Assembly: GCA_015227615.1 (NCBI GenBank)
Contig: JAALGZ010000005.1
Location: 992,001 to 1,056,000 of the forward strand
Reading direction: 5' to 3'
Length of the DNA: 64,000 nucleotides
Source of the DNA: Labyrinthula sp. Ha
Taxonomy: Eukaryota > Sar > Bigyra > Labyrinthulida > Labyrinthulaceae
The notes beneath the pieces are model-generated. The model was given only the letters and a program-made list of their open reading frames with translations, was not told the DNA's origin and made no database searches. Of the stretch, positions 33,979 to 44,860 are shown in pieces (the stretch's first letter is position 1; each line of letters opens with the position of its first letter). A program made the position numbers and the translations under genes.

Positions 33979-34203
33979 AACGATTTCTTTGTTTCCAAAT
34001 TTTCAGTTTCCCAAAAACTTAAGAGAATATAATGGTTGATAAAGTGCAGTTAAAGACAGACAGACTATTTACATACACTTGATACTATAGATAACCTTGC
34101 TCAATAATCCTTACGGGTAATGCACCCCTATGTTTTCCCACCATCTTAAACAGTTAATTACTAAGAAATCACTACAAAATTCCTGTCTCAATTGTGCTAC
34201 GCA

Positions 34204-34271
34204 GTTCACGATATATTATTCACAATTGAATTTCAGCATTTATTTCCATTAACATTGAAATTATCGTGAAC
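34204..34271. promoter_or_regulatory. 10-bp inverted repeat upstream of the basic protein gene
   Basis: GTTCACGATA (34204-34213) and its exact complement TATCGTGAAC (34262-34271) flank 48 bp, about 90-155 bp upstream of ATG 34359. It could be a palindromic protein-binding site, a hairpin or chance. It also lies near the unresolved 5' end of the LINE. Confidence 0.35.
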
Positions 34272-34358
34272 TTTCTGAACTGAACTGCAAAAACTCACTT
34301 GGTTCACTTATCCGTTTAAACAACGTTAACAAAGGTAAATCAAAAGCACAAGTAACCG

Positions 34359-36836
34359 ATGGGTACCGGAAATTCCAAGAAAGCAGCTAAATCTCAAGTA
34401 GCAACAGATGCACCACCTTTATCTAACGAGGTAAGAAGTTCAACGGCGTCTCTTGGGTTGGTAGGTAGGGATGAGGCTTCAGCTTTGGTAAAGTCACAAA
34501 AAGTGAACACAGCAGATTCTGTTCGAACAAGTTCGAGTTCGGATTTTTCTGGGATGGGAGCACTCGGGGAAGGAAGACAATCAAGAAAGCCAACTAGGAG
34601 CGAGAAGAAGGCCCTTAGTTTGAGTAGACACAGAAAAGATGGGGCTATGAGCGCAGCTAATCCGAAACACTCTTCCCCTAGAAAGTCTAAGAAGAAGACC
34701 GAGGCGGATGAATATAGACAGTCACTGCTGGATAGACCAAAGGAAGGGGGCGAAAGTAAGATTCGAACATTTTCCGAGTCTGGCTTGAAGGGCATGGAAC
34801 TTCCACCTGCAGCCAGGGCCAATAAGAGAATTGCTTCAGCAATGAACCCTCGAGATCTCAAGAAGACTATGCGAGACATGTCAGGAGCCATAGACAGCAT
34901 ATCTCCAAGAGTGACCTCAAAGGCACCTGACTCAACCTCCACTGTTCCTTTGGATCATTTGGTGAATAATAAAAAAGACAGATCTTCCACGAAACAAAAG
35001 AAAAACCGAACGTCAACAAAGAAGAAGAAGCATACATCAACTACAAGAAAGAAGCACACATCGACTACTAGAAAGAAACATACCTCGACAAATAGAGCTA
35101 ATAGAACTTCTTCAAAAAAATCAAAGCACACCTCCACTAAATTAAAAGAAATATCGAGAACTGAAGAGAGTGTCGAATCCGGAACTAGTCAAAACTCGCC
35201 AAAGAAAAAGAAGCGCGAGAAGAGCCGAAGACCCTCAAAGGTTGACCCAAGTGATGAAGAGGCTGCGGTTAACAGGGTTGTATCACCAAGAGCCTCACGG
35301 AAGAAAAGGAGACAATCAACAACCAAACAGAAAGACCCTAACCGAGTTTCAGCTAAGAAAAACAGGTCCAAATCAAGAAAATCTTCAAAAGCAACTCTCA
35401 AACCATTGGAGAACATTGAGGGAGATGAAAGCAAACAAGCTGAGACTAAAGCGGAACCTTCGATGGACGTTGTTGCGAATATGGATAAATTGCTGGAGCC
35501 GGAGTCTAGTCCAATATTAGACTCAGTCCAGAAAGGGAACGATAATTTGGATTCCAAACCTGCTGAAGTGGAAGAAGCTAAAGCCCAGAGTGAGAATGGC
35601 GAAGAAGCTGCATCTCCAAAGCCTAAGAAGAACATAACAGGGCGTCTGTCTGGGTTGTTCCGCAGGAACAGTACAACTCAAGGGAGTACACAGCTTTCCC
35701 AACTGGAAAATAATGAGAAAAAGAAAAGAAAACTTAGTTTAAGATTATCAAATGCAGTTCGTAGGCTAAGTTTCTCAGGAAAGAAAGGGTCTAGTCAGTT
35801 TTCTGAAGCTTCAGAACCAGTATCAAAAGAAACGACGGGAGAATCATTAGACAAAGACTTCGCTGCAATTAATGAAAACTTGGCGGATGCAGGTGTTTCT
35901 GGAGAAGAGAAAGTTAAGAATAAGCGAGGTAGTTTTGTAGGCAATCGGATGAGTCAGGGTTTTCAAACCATGAAGGGCAAGATGTTCGGATCTGATGGTA
36001 CAAAAGCTGAAGGTGGAGCCTTTGGTTTCAGCAATATAGCAAGTCCTCGCAAAGAGAGCAATGTCTTACGATATCAAGCAACTAGTGACTTTTTAAATGA
36101 TAATCGAAATGGAGAGAAGGAGGTTCTTCCTAAGAAGATGAATGCTGCGTCCACTCCTGAGATTAATGAGAGCAGAAGAGATACCCTAGATGATTTGGAA
36201 AGTCAAGCTTTATTAGAAGTCGAGGACAAAAAAGTGAAGAAAAAGCCCAAGAAGAAGAAAACGAATAGAACTGTTCCTGGATCTAGGGATACCCTTGATA
36301 TGCTGGAAATCCAGGCGCTAAACGAAGAAGGCTTACCCCCTGTTCTCAATGGTTCCTCAACAACCCAGAATAAGATGTCACGGCGACCAGTTCCTTCTAT
36401 CTTGGTAAGTAAGAGCGTAACTCAACTCTCGCTCAGCCAGGAAACGGTGGAACAAGCAGCACAGGTTGAAAAAGAAGAAAGAAAGGAGAGGGAACAGCGA
36501 CGAAAGGAACTTGCGGAGAAGAAGGCTGGCTCTCCTTCAAAAGCTAAAAGTAGAAGGCAATCCTCAAACATGCAGTCAAAAGTAAGTAGACACTCTTCCA
36601 CTCATCAGCCGAAAAAGAATAGACAATCTTCTAAATTAAGCGCAAAGAGTAGTTCTTCAAAGAAGGGTATACCGAAGAAAACTTTACAAGCAAAAAAGAC
36701 CGAGCGCAATAGAAAGGTTAAGAGCTTTGCACCTGAACCAGGTTTTCTTAAACAGAAGAAAAACGCATATTTAACTGGTCAACCTAGAAATAAATCCAAG
36801 GTTGGTTTACAAAGATTGGGACCAGGTGATTATTAG
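34359..36836 (+). CDS. Basic Lys/Ser-rich disordered protein, probably N-myristoylated
   Basis: This single-exon gene encodes 825 residues from ATG 34359. The N-terminus MGTGNSKKAAKS fits the N-myristoylation pattern (Gly2, Ser6) followed by basic residues, which suggests anchoring to the inner face of a membrane. The rest is rich in K, S, R, T and E and almost certainly disordered. At about residues 210-265 there is a tandem repeat of the type KKHTSTTR. Two copies of RDTLDxLExQAL occur near residues 607 and 645. Amphipathic basic patches such as GRLSGLFRRNS and SLRLSNAVRRLSFSGKKG resemble phosphorylation-controlled membrane or calmodulin-binding effectors. No family is recognised. It is flanked by a LINE on the left and an EF-hand gene on the right. 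Confidence 0.8.
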   Translation: MGTGNSKKAAKSQVATDAPPLSNEVRSSTASLGLVGRDEASALVKSQKVNTADSVRTSSSSDFSGMGALGEGRQSRKPTRSEKKALSLSRHRKDGAMSAANPKHSSPRKSKKKTEADEYRQSLLDRPKEGGESKIRTFSESGLKGMELPPAARANKRIASAMNPRDLKKTMRDMSGAIDSISPRVTSKAPDSTSTVPLDHLVNNKKDRSSTKQKKNRTSTKKKKHTSTTRKKHTSTTRKKHTSTNRANRTSSKKSKHTSTKLKEISRTEESVESGTSQNSPKKKKREKSRRPSKVDPSDEEAAVNRVVSPRASRKKRRQSTTKQKDPNRVSAKKNRSKSRKSSKATLKPLENIEGDESKQAETKAEPSMDVVANMDKLLEPESSPILDSVQKGNDNLDSKPAEVEEAKAQSENGEEAASPKPKKNITGRLSGLFRRNSTTQGSTQLSQLENNEKKKRKLSLRLSNAVRRLSFSGKKGSSQFSEASEPVSKETTGESLDKDFAAINENLADAGVSGEEKVKNKRGSFVGNRMSQGFQTMKGKMFGSDGTKAEGGAFGFSNIASPRKESNVLRYQATSDFLNDNRNGEKEVLPKKMNAASTPEINESRRDTLDDLESQALLEVEDKKVKKKPKKKKTNRTVPGSRDTLDMLEIQALNEEGLPPVLNGSSTTQNKMSRRPVPSILVSKSVTQLSLSQETVEQAAQVEKEERKEREQRRKELAEKKAGSPSKAKSRRQSSNMQSKVSRHSSTHQPKKNRQSSKLSAKSSSSKKGIPKKTLQAKKTERNRKVKSFAPEPGFLKQKKNAYLTGQPRNKSKVGLQRLGPGDY

Positions 36837-37047
36837 ATAGAAAAATACTGCAGGTGTTTTGACCAGTCTTTATACAACTGTATTTATACATAGCATTGAC
36901 TTATAACCCCTTTCTTAAGCTGTTTATTCCTATTTGTAAGATACAAATATTTCTTTTGTTTCTAAGAATAAGAGAATGGACTTAAGTTGCTTATATATAA
37001 CTTGAAAATTAACGTTGCTGAAACGATATACAGTAAGACCTACTACC

Positions 37048-37860
37048 TTAGTTGACTTGCAAGTTCTTCTTTGGTGCCAAAGCATCAGCAGCTTCCTTAG
37101 CGAGCTCAGCCTCAAGAGCTTCCAAGTGTTGTTGTTGCATTGGAGCAAGTTTTGCCTTTGTTTTTTGGATGTCTTCGTCAGAGCGAAATTGAGACTTTCT
37201 ATCCTCCTCATATTTCTTCTCTCTTTTCTGCAGGTTCTGTCCAAGCTGTCTCTTTAAAATTTCTGTCTTTGCATCATCCTTTAACTTTTGAACATCTCCT
37301 TCATATTCTGCCTTGAGCTGTCTTAGTCCCAATATATTTTCATCAAGTTGCGGGATTAAGAAGACTGGAAGGCTGACATACTCTTTCATCAGCGCACATG
37401 CATCAGTTTCAAGGTCAACCTTATCAACACCGTTTCTATGTAGATAACCTGCAATAATAGGCTCTTTGTATAAATAAAGACAGAACTCTAGAACGTCAAT
37501 AAGTCCATTTTTATCCAAATCAAATTCTGAGAACTGTTTCTTCCTTTCAACAAATGTCATCTCCTCCCCTTGCACAAACTCAGAGAGTACTGCGGAGAAC
37601 TCTACACCACCGTACTTCAGGCTTTTCCCGTTACCATTCTTAGCTTTTTCCGAAAACATCTCCCCAATAGCAGTTACTTTAGCAATAACTCCTTTAGCGG
37701 AATGCCCCTGCTTCTCTAACTGAAGAGCGAAACGCATTTTGAATCCATCGGCCTGTTCTTTGATACCCTGAGATACAGCACTTCGAAACTTGTCTTCCCA
37801 TGGGGTATTATCATCTACATAGGTTTCCGCCTGTTTGATCACGTTTAAGTAGTCAACCAT
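37048..37860 (-). CDS. EF-hand protein with C-terminal coiled coil
   Basis: This single-exon gene encodes 270 residues from ATG 37860. One canonical calcium loop is seen at residues 114-125, DLDKNGLIDVLE, with acidic or Asn ligands at positions 1, 3, 5, 9 and 12. The N-terminal 100 residues look helical and globular, and a second EF-hand there is not obvious. From about residue 180 the protein is a long charged helix rich in E, K, L and Q (QKREKKYEEDRKSQF) and ends in AKEAADALAPKKNLQVN. Calcium-dependent binding to a filament or membrane partner is plausible by architecture. It converges on the myristoylated-protein gene with about 210 bp between stops. Confidence 0.85.
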   Translation of the reverse strand: MVDYLNVIKQAETYVDDNTPWEDKFRSAVSQGIKEQADGFKMRFALQLEKQGHSAKGVIAKVTAIGEMFSEKAKNGNGKSLKYGGVEFSAVLSEFVQGEEMTFVERKKQFSEFDLDKNGLIDVLEFCLYLYKEPIIAGYLHRNGVDKVDLETDACALMKEYVSLPVFLIPQLDENILGLRQLKAEYEGDVQKLKDDAKTEILKRQLGQNLQKREKKYEEDRKSQFRSDEDIQKTKAKLAPMQQQHLEALEAELAKEAADALAPKKNLQVN

Positions 37861-40800
37861 CTTGTAAAATGTTCTTAATCAAGTCTTGTATCTTGAGAGG
37901 TTTTTCGTTTGTTTTGTTTTAGATATATAGCGGGTTTAGATTTACGCCCTCTGATTGGCTCTAGCTTTCCCAATAAATATTATTGGCTAAAGAGAGGAGA
38001 TACGGGCAATATAGGTGTGATACAGTAATGCAACTGTGTTATTTGGTGTATTGTATAATTTTCTTTGTGTATAACTATACTGAATTATTACCTGGACAAT
38101 ATTAGAACTTGGAAGGCGAGAACTTGACCTTCTTATAAGGACAAAGATGATAGAAGTTGAAACTTAGAAATAACAACTTCTCATACTACCTGTTTCCTTC
38201 TCAAAGTTTATAGACCTATAGATCGAAAGGTAACAATAGACCATTACTCTCGCAGTTCTATATATATATAAATATATTTAGAATCTGTTCAAAAGTTTAG
38301 AAAAATATAAGCTAGATAGCAGCATCTTGAATACAGTTTAAACTATGTAAACGGGTTCTCCCTTTTACGAACTATTTTGATAAAGCAAAAGTTTTCTTTT
38401 TTAGTTCTTTGGGAAAGAAGAAACAACATTCCCTGCTTAAGCCTGAACAAACTAAACTATGTGAAACAAACTATGAAAACAATGTCAAATGCTCTTTGCG
38501 ATCTTTAAGCTCTTAGTTGCGGTTTGACAACTCAAGACAGACATGACTGCATTTCAAGTTTGTTGGCTGCTGGGTAGCAAATGAAGCCTATAGCAAATAC
38601 ATTATTAAGTTTGCCACTAAATTTGTGTAAGACTAATTGGCTTGTTTTAATGAACTAAGTTCTACTGACTTGAAATATGTTATTGTAGCCTAGGATTAAG
38701 CCATTTGTCGGACAGTTAGATTCATGAATGAATTTAGCAACTTTTAGATTTTGGTTTCCTCACGCATAGCGACTTGAAGTCTTCTTGTATTTTTCTCAAG
38801 TATTCGTCTCTAATCTGTGTTGGATTTTCCTAATTAGGAACTCTAAGCCTTAAAACGACTTTAGACTTAGGGATTTCTAAATTTGCGTTCTGGCGTGAGA
38901 AAACTTTACTCTTAGCTCTATTGCCGAGGCTGTATTCAACAATCTTGCTTTTTACATGCTATCATGAACTGATTCCGCCACCCTAAGGAAACGACTGTAA
39001 GTATGTGTATCCTTTCGTCCATAACTTGCTAATTTTTTCTCTTACTGGGTGAAATGTCTTATGAACAGTTCCACGGTACCAAAAAAATATTTCTAGGTTA
39101 AAGGAGGAACAAATTATGAAGATGATATTCCCATGTTGTATTAGAAATATCCCGTTGCACCTAATATTTTCTTTGGAAATTTCAGACGAAGTTAACGCCG
39201 GATGCGAACTTACTATAATTGCCACCGTCATATTTAAGTACTTGTTGCCTTGTCTCTTAATAAAAATTTCAAGTTATCATGCAATGGATCAAAAACCCTG
39301 TGTTTGAAACTTCTTACTTAGTTTTAGTCAGGATCCAAGCTCAGATAAAGTACGTTATAAGCCTCAAATAACCCACAAGGAAAGAACTTGGTAGCAAACA
39401 TATTTTCTACTGGTGTGTAAAGCATGGACTATGAATCGAAACATTCTAAATATAGACATTGCTTTAGCTTGAGAAGAATGTTCGTCTTCCTGGGCACTCT
39501 GAGGTATGACTCGCACCTCTAGGTGTTCCATAAGAACCTAAGATTTTCAGACTTTAGATTTAAGATGCTAAGTCTAACATGGCCGTGACCAATAAGATAT
39601 GTATTGAATATTTGTGTCAAGAATACCGTTGGTAGAGTTATCTCATAGTTGTCTCTTTTGCTTGATGCAGCTTTCAGGAATTTGTTTCCACTCTAAGTAA
39701 ACTCAAAAATGCACGCTAACTGTTATTGAAAACATAGGAAACAGACCATGACGGCTTTTTCACTAATTAAAAATCCATGTGAAATGTCACGCAACTTAAG
39801 TTGAATACAGAACTAAAGTATAGAAGATGAAAGAGTTCAATTCAGAACGTTTCATTTTAATAAGCTCATGGAGCATGACACCTTTATTTCAAGTAGTTGT
39901 AAATTCGGCGGGGATATTGGTATAAATTATAAAGTTGGGGTAATGAGTTGTTGTGGTAAGCTAAGCAATGCCTATTTTAATAGTATGATATGCGGAGTCT
40001 ACTCTGAAACAGAATCGATAATGACATGATTTATGTAGACGGTATTTTTTTTCTACAGCAAAATAAGGAATAAACTATACTAAAACTTATTGTTATCTTA
40101 TGGCTCTTCTTGATTTTATTGTGAGCCTGTAAAGAAAAATTGCTAGCTAGGGATCTATGCTGGTATTTTTTAAATGCCAAGCACTGCGGAAATGTTTTTC
40201 TTCTAATGAATTTGCTGTTCACTTCAGTGAATCATCTTCAATTAGCACAGGCATCATAGTACAAACTAATTAAGGTGTTGATCCCTTATATAGGATACTA
40301 AAATAAGTTTCACTTCTCTGTACCTTGTACAGATGAACATAAAACTGTATATATATCATTTTATTGCTAGGGCGAAATGCATATAAACTGCCAACAGCTC
40401 CTTTAATTTTCCCAGGAGTAGTCAAGTACTTTCTTTTATAGAAGCCACGGAGCAAGTACATATTTCTTTGTTTTTCTTGATTTGTATCTTTTCCGAAACA
40501 GATTGGTGCTTAGTGTAGGGAAAATGAATTGTTTGATAGCATTCTTTTGGCTTTTGCTAGCTTTATTAGCTAGAAGTTTCACTACCTAATCTTAACCTGT
40601 CAAGCTAGTTGTCACATCAGGCAACAAGTCAAGCCAAAGGGGTAAAAAATAAAGCACACATAGGAGAAGAGGAAGGAAAATATTATTGGGTTCTCTTCTG
40701 TAGTGTATGAAGAACTGAAGATAAGTATTTCTTTTGGGGGATCTTGCGGCAGGTAGATTAGCAATAGTTCTACCAGGGAAAAGTTGAATATGCTCTTTGA

Positions 40801-43316
40801 AACTGCAAATAAAAACCATTCATAGATTTGGACAGCATACAATTTATGAAGGAAGAATAAATGCCTCTAGCAATGTTCACTTAACCACATTATAACTACC
40901 AATACAAAATATATGAAACTCCACTCCCGGCAGATCTATAAGATATATAAAATGTATGGCTTAGATTTTGAGCACATCATTAAGCTCTTTTCAGTTGAAG
41001 TTTTAAGTCGACAAAAAGTAAATGTTTTGGTATACATTATCATTAGTCAACAGAATTCTATTTCGATAAAATTTATTGACTGGGTTTCTAAGGTTTTTAC
41101 GCTTTTCATTGATAGCTAATTTTTCATTGGTTTGTAACTATTTGTAATAATGGTTTGGTTTCTTTGATTCAAAATAGTATTGTTCCAACATTGCAACATG
41201 TGGGGTATAGCAACAGGGTAATACAAGCCTGTATCGCGCTTCAAAATCTACTAATAACGATGTAGCACAATCTCTATTGAACAAAATATCGCTAGGATAA
41301 TTCATGATAAGCAATCTAACAAGAACGGACCCATAAATGATCAATATATTCTCATTTATCTTACCATTTTTGAGTTTGATGACTTACTTTCATTATATTT
41401 AACTTCATTGCTGCCTCACCACTTTCTTGAAAAATTTTTAATAAATGTTTTTCATTTAATTTCATCCTAATAATAGCACGATTGAGATGTGTATCTAACT
41501 TGGTCAGTTTGTTAGTTTCGGGATACGTCCCTAAGAACACTATAAGCTAGACATGGTTATAATTGTCGTTATAATGGTAGCTTATTTTTTTCAATGTTGT
41601 CAAACTTACTAGTAAGAGAAACTTTAAAATTTTCAGCACTAACTTTGCTTACTGCTTAGTCTACGTTGGGAACTCGATTTATCTTTATTGAATAAGAATT
41701 TTAGGAAATTGAATACTTCACATGCAAACATAGTTCACATGAAGCAAGTAAACTTGACGAAAAGCTTGAAGAGTAACTAATAAATAAATGAGTTAAAAAA
41801 TTAATTTAAGCTGCAAGAACTTAGATGTTATCACTGTTGATCGCCTTGCCACTTATCTTCCTAGGTTCATTCTACATCAGGTTTTCGTTCTCGGTGTTTT
41901 ATAGTTTAGACTTTTGCATGAACAAGAAGTCAAGAATATATTTAAAAATGAAAAGGGATACGCGGTGTATAAAACCTTGGTTTATCGATGTTGAAGGCCT
42001 CTGTGTTAATCTTGAAATGTAACTTTTTTATTATTTGCTGTCTAGCAGCCTTAAGACAAGAGTTCTTGAATGAAAAAGAAGTCAAAGTAAAGATCTAGAA
42101 AAAAATTGGTAGCGGTCAACACTCACTACTGCAAGCTCGATATAACAGGAATGCTTCGTGCCGATGATTAGGAAGTACTAATTGATGCTTTAATATACCA
42201 GTCTTCTAATAACACATTCTTTTCTCCCAAAAAACTCAGCTTCCCAGAAACAACCTTCTCACTTCCCCAAATCTTGTGCATAAAAGGAGGGACGAAACGG
42301 GATCAGGAGTTATCATATAGTCAACTCTAGCTTTTTCTAGTCTTATTTCATATATAAAGAAATCCCAAGACCCTAGTAGTGAAAAACAAAGGTATGTGTC
42401 ACATTTCGTACTTGTAATTGTGTCAATGCTCTAGTCGCACTAGACACGGACTCTAACGTTGGAAACAACAAAAAGTTTGGAATGGACAGCATACCCCGTT
42501 GACTTAGATGCAACCACCTATGGGTAGAAGAACACTAAGAAATAAAGAAATATTTGACAATTCTCAGCCTTTTCTCTCTGTTTTCATAGGTCTAAACGAA
42601 TTACTTTTGAAAGAGAGTTTAACGCCTTATATTTGTCCAGGTAAACCATGTGTTTGGGAGAATAACCCCGTGTCGCCAGTCATGAAGAGGAAAACGACTA
42701 GCATTCGAAATTGACTTTGAATAAAACTAGCTTTTTCAAGAAAATAAAAGAATTAACTAGTATGAAGATAGTTGGGTTAGACCATGCCTTTCTTCTCTTG
42801 AAACAAGTTGCAAATTAAGCAAAGAAAAATAGGAGAGTGCTCTTGCAAGGCATGCTATTGTGTTGAGTACGAGGCAACAAAGTTTGACGACTATTGCATA
42901 AACCTTTAACTTTGCGTCATTGCCTTCAGTCATTTGCAGGAACATTCGGGTGTGAAACATACCGTTATGTTATTTCCTATTAATGTTTCTTTAGACAAGA
43001 CCATGATCCTCAGAAAACTACATCATCAATTCTTTTAAAAAGTTTTATCAAATGCCTGTGACACTATTGAAGTAACAAAAACCAAGCGAATAGAGTTTTA
43101 TTTGTAGCATGTCAAGTAGTTCTATCTTCCATTATACGAAACACTATGTAGACAAAGCGAAAGGAAACAAGAATCGAGATAGAAGTTTCAATCGAGACAT
43201 TTCTTGTTTTATAATTTGATTTCACCAAAGGTTCAATACTAGAGTCTTGAGTACTGCAAATTTATATTTTGGGATGATGATATGGTTCTTACTTATTAAC
43301 ACCAACACCAGTTTCT
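37861..43316. other. Long gene-poor stretch
   Basis: About 5.4 kb of AT-rich DNA with no recognisable gene, RNA or mobile element apart from one weak small-gene candidate at 42.5 kb. A short TA-rich run lies near 38.26-38.28 kb. Frames are short and full of stops on both strands. Confidence 0.55.
42508..42714 (+). CDS. Candidate small gene, 68 residues, unknown
   Basis: An open frame starts at ATG 42508, immediately after TTGACTTAG, a good intron acceptor. A matching donor, GTATGTGT, lies at 42392, so a 116-bp leader intron is possible. The peptide (MQPPMGRRTLRNKEIFDNSQ, later PYICPGKPCVWENNP) has a Cys-Pro-Gly-Lys-Pro-Cys motif but no known family. The evidence is only the frame and the splice-like context. 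Confidence 0.25.
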   Translation: MQPPMGRRTLRNKEIFDNSQPFLSVFIGLNELLLKESLTPYICPGKPCVWENNPVSPVMKRKTTSIRN

Positions 43317-43334
43317 AAAATAAGCAAGAATATC
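43317..43334 (+). promoter_or_regulatory. Shared 18-bp upstream block, first CBM1 gene
   Basis: AAAATAAGCAAGAATATC lies 116 bp upstream of ATG 43433 and is repeated exactly 134 bp upstream of the paralogous gene at 49741. Surrounding bases are less similar. It is probably a retained promoter element of the duplicated pair. Confidence 0.55.
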
Positions 43335-43432
43335 CAAGAGAGAAGTGGTAGACCAAGAATTTATAGCTATTCTAAAATAGAACAATAAAGAATTCTTCAA
43401 TTATATCCATTTCAATATTGTCAACCGAGAAA

Positions 43433-44860
43433 ATGCTGAAAACAACGGCAAGAGATAGATTCCAAACCCTGTTCTTGATTCTTACCTTAACTAGTGCGGT
43501 TTCCGGTCAGAACTGCGCAGATGTCTATGCCCAGTGTGGTGGAGCTGATTACACCGGTTTAACGAACTGCTGTGCAGGAAGCTCTTGTAACTGGTTATCT
43601 GCTTACTATAGTCAATGCCTTCCTAATTCCGAAGAAGGAGCCTCCGATGGAACCTGTTTAGCTGTACACGAACAGTGCGGTGGATTAGAATACACTGGTC
43701 TGACAAACTGCTGTGAAGGACACTTTTGCAGGTATTTGGACGCATATATGAGTCAATGCCGACCAGACGCCGAACTGGATGAAGTTGATGGGACCCCTCT
43801 TCCAACACCTCTCCCCACACCAGCCGCTACTGCAGCACCCACTAATTTTCCAACTGATCCACCAACTAACCCACCAACTGATCCGCCAATTGAACCACCA
43901 ACAAATGTTCCCACTGAGCGGCCAACACCCTTTCCAACAGCTTCGCCCACAGATTTCCCAACAGAGGCACCCACAGATTTTCCAACGGAGGCACCTACAG
44001 ATTATCCAACAGAGATACCAACAAGCTTTCCAACAGCTTCACCTACAGAGTTCCCATCCAACTTACCAACATACCTTCCAACGCACTTGCCTACAAGTTT
44101 ATCAGTTGCTTCCCCTACCACTTTTATTACTCCATCTCCAAGTTCCATTCCATCCACCTCTCCAATAACGTTATCCTCGTCTCCTTCTTCGACACCAACA
44201 TCTAAACCTTCTGAAGCTGCGGCAGACCCAATTATTCCTACGGATCAGCCAACACCAGAACCTACTACAGGCGACACAAGTACGAATACTCCTCCATCTA
44301 TCAGACCAACCAGTCAACCAACTGCATCTGAAATCTATACCTCCAGTTCTCCAACAGTCTCCGAAACATCTCTCACTGATTCCCCAACAGTTTCAGTTGA
44401 TAGAGAAAATGATGAACAAGAAAATGATGAACAAGAAAATTCTCAACTGTCTGGATATGAAATTGCCGTTGTCTTTGGGGCTGTTGCCATTCTTGGAACA
44501 CTTTTGATGATGTTCTTAACTCTGCATTTATCAAGTAAGACGCAGAAAGATAATGAAGCCTTGCAGCGATTTCCCAGTATCTTTGACAAACTTGCAAAAA
44601 CCTCAGTAAACTTAAATGAAACATCCGGACAACTTAGTCTAAAGCAAACATCAACTGGAAAATTATTGACGGGGCTAGGACCTCCACCGGCTCTTGACTA
44701 CTACAATCCCAAATCGAATGAAAATCGACATAATTCTCGAAATACTATGAGAGGACCAAATGGGGAAAGAGTGTGGGCTTTTATCCCTTCAGAGCGTCGA
44801 AGATCAGTTGATACACGATCACGTCGTGTAAAATATACTTTTGAGGAGCCTGATGAGTAG
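43433..44860 (+). CDS. Membrane-anchored protein with two CBM1 cellulose-binding modules
   Basis: The product has 475 residues from ATG 43433. A signal peptide (TLFLILTLTSAVSG) precedes two CBM1-type modules of about 37 residues. Each has YAQCGG-, YTGLTNCC- and YYSQC-like blocks, the spaced cysteines and the aromatic residues used to bind crystalline polysaccharide. A stalk of about 250 residues rich in Pro, Thr and Ser follows, with PTDFPTEAPTDYPTE-type repeats and probably heavily O-glycosylated. One transmembrane helix (AVVFGAVAILGTLLMMFLTL) and a cytosolic tail of about 120 residues ending RVKYTFEEPDE complete it. No catalytic domain is present. The likely role is tethering the plasma membrane to a cellulosic wall or prey surface. 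It is paralogous to the gene at 49741. Confidence 0.88.
   Translation: MLKTTARDRFQTLFLILTLTSAVSGQNCADVYAQCGGADYTGLTNCCAGSSCNWLSAYYSQCLPNSEEGASDGTCLAVHEQCGGLEYTGLTNCCEGHFCRYLDAYMSQCRPDAELDEVDGTPLPTPLPTPAATAAPTNFPTDPPTNPPTDPPIEPPTNVPTERPTPFPTASPTDFPTEAPTDFPTEAPTDYPTEIPTSFPTASPTEFPSNLPTYLPTHLPTSLSVASPTTFITPSPSSIPSTSPITLSSSPSSTPTSKPSEAAADPIIPTDQPTPEPTTGDTSTNTPPSIRPTSQPTASEIYTSSSPTVSETSLTDSPTVSVDRENDEQENDEQENSQLSGYEIAVVFGAVAILGTLLMMFLTLHLSSKTQKDNEALQRFPSIFDKLAKTSVNLNETSGQLSLKQTSTGKLLTGLGPPPALDYYNPKSNENRHNSRNTMRGPNGERVWAFIPSERRRSVDTRSRRVKYTFEEPDE

Larger units (their letters stand above)
30184..33990 (-). mobile_element. APE-type LINE (non-LTR retrotransposon)
   Basis: The element reads on the minus strand. 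It has an N-terminal endonuclease-exonuclease-phosphatase domain, a reverse transcriptase and a proline-rich C-terminus, then about 540 bp of 3' sequence ending in a short tandem tail at 30203-30184. There is no LTR. The 5' end is set near 33990 because the first ATG is at 33978; the true 5' end of the untranslated leader is not visible. I saw no clear target-site duplication. Apart from one nonsense codon the coding region looks intact, so the copy is probably young. Confidence 0.9.

Noticed and set aside
38260-38280. TA-rich run as a possible origin or centromere element
   Set aside because: It is too short and unremarkable in AT-rich DNA.
43753-44168. Long open frames on both strands over the CBM1 stalk regions (Gly/Val-rich or Gln/Leu-rich)
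   Set aside because: They are shadows of the PT-rich repeats, whose periodic codons leave other frames open.
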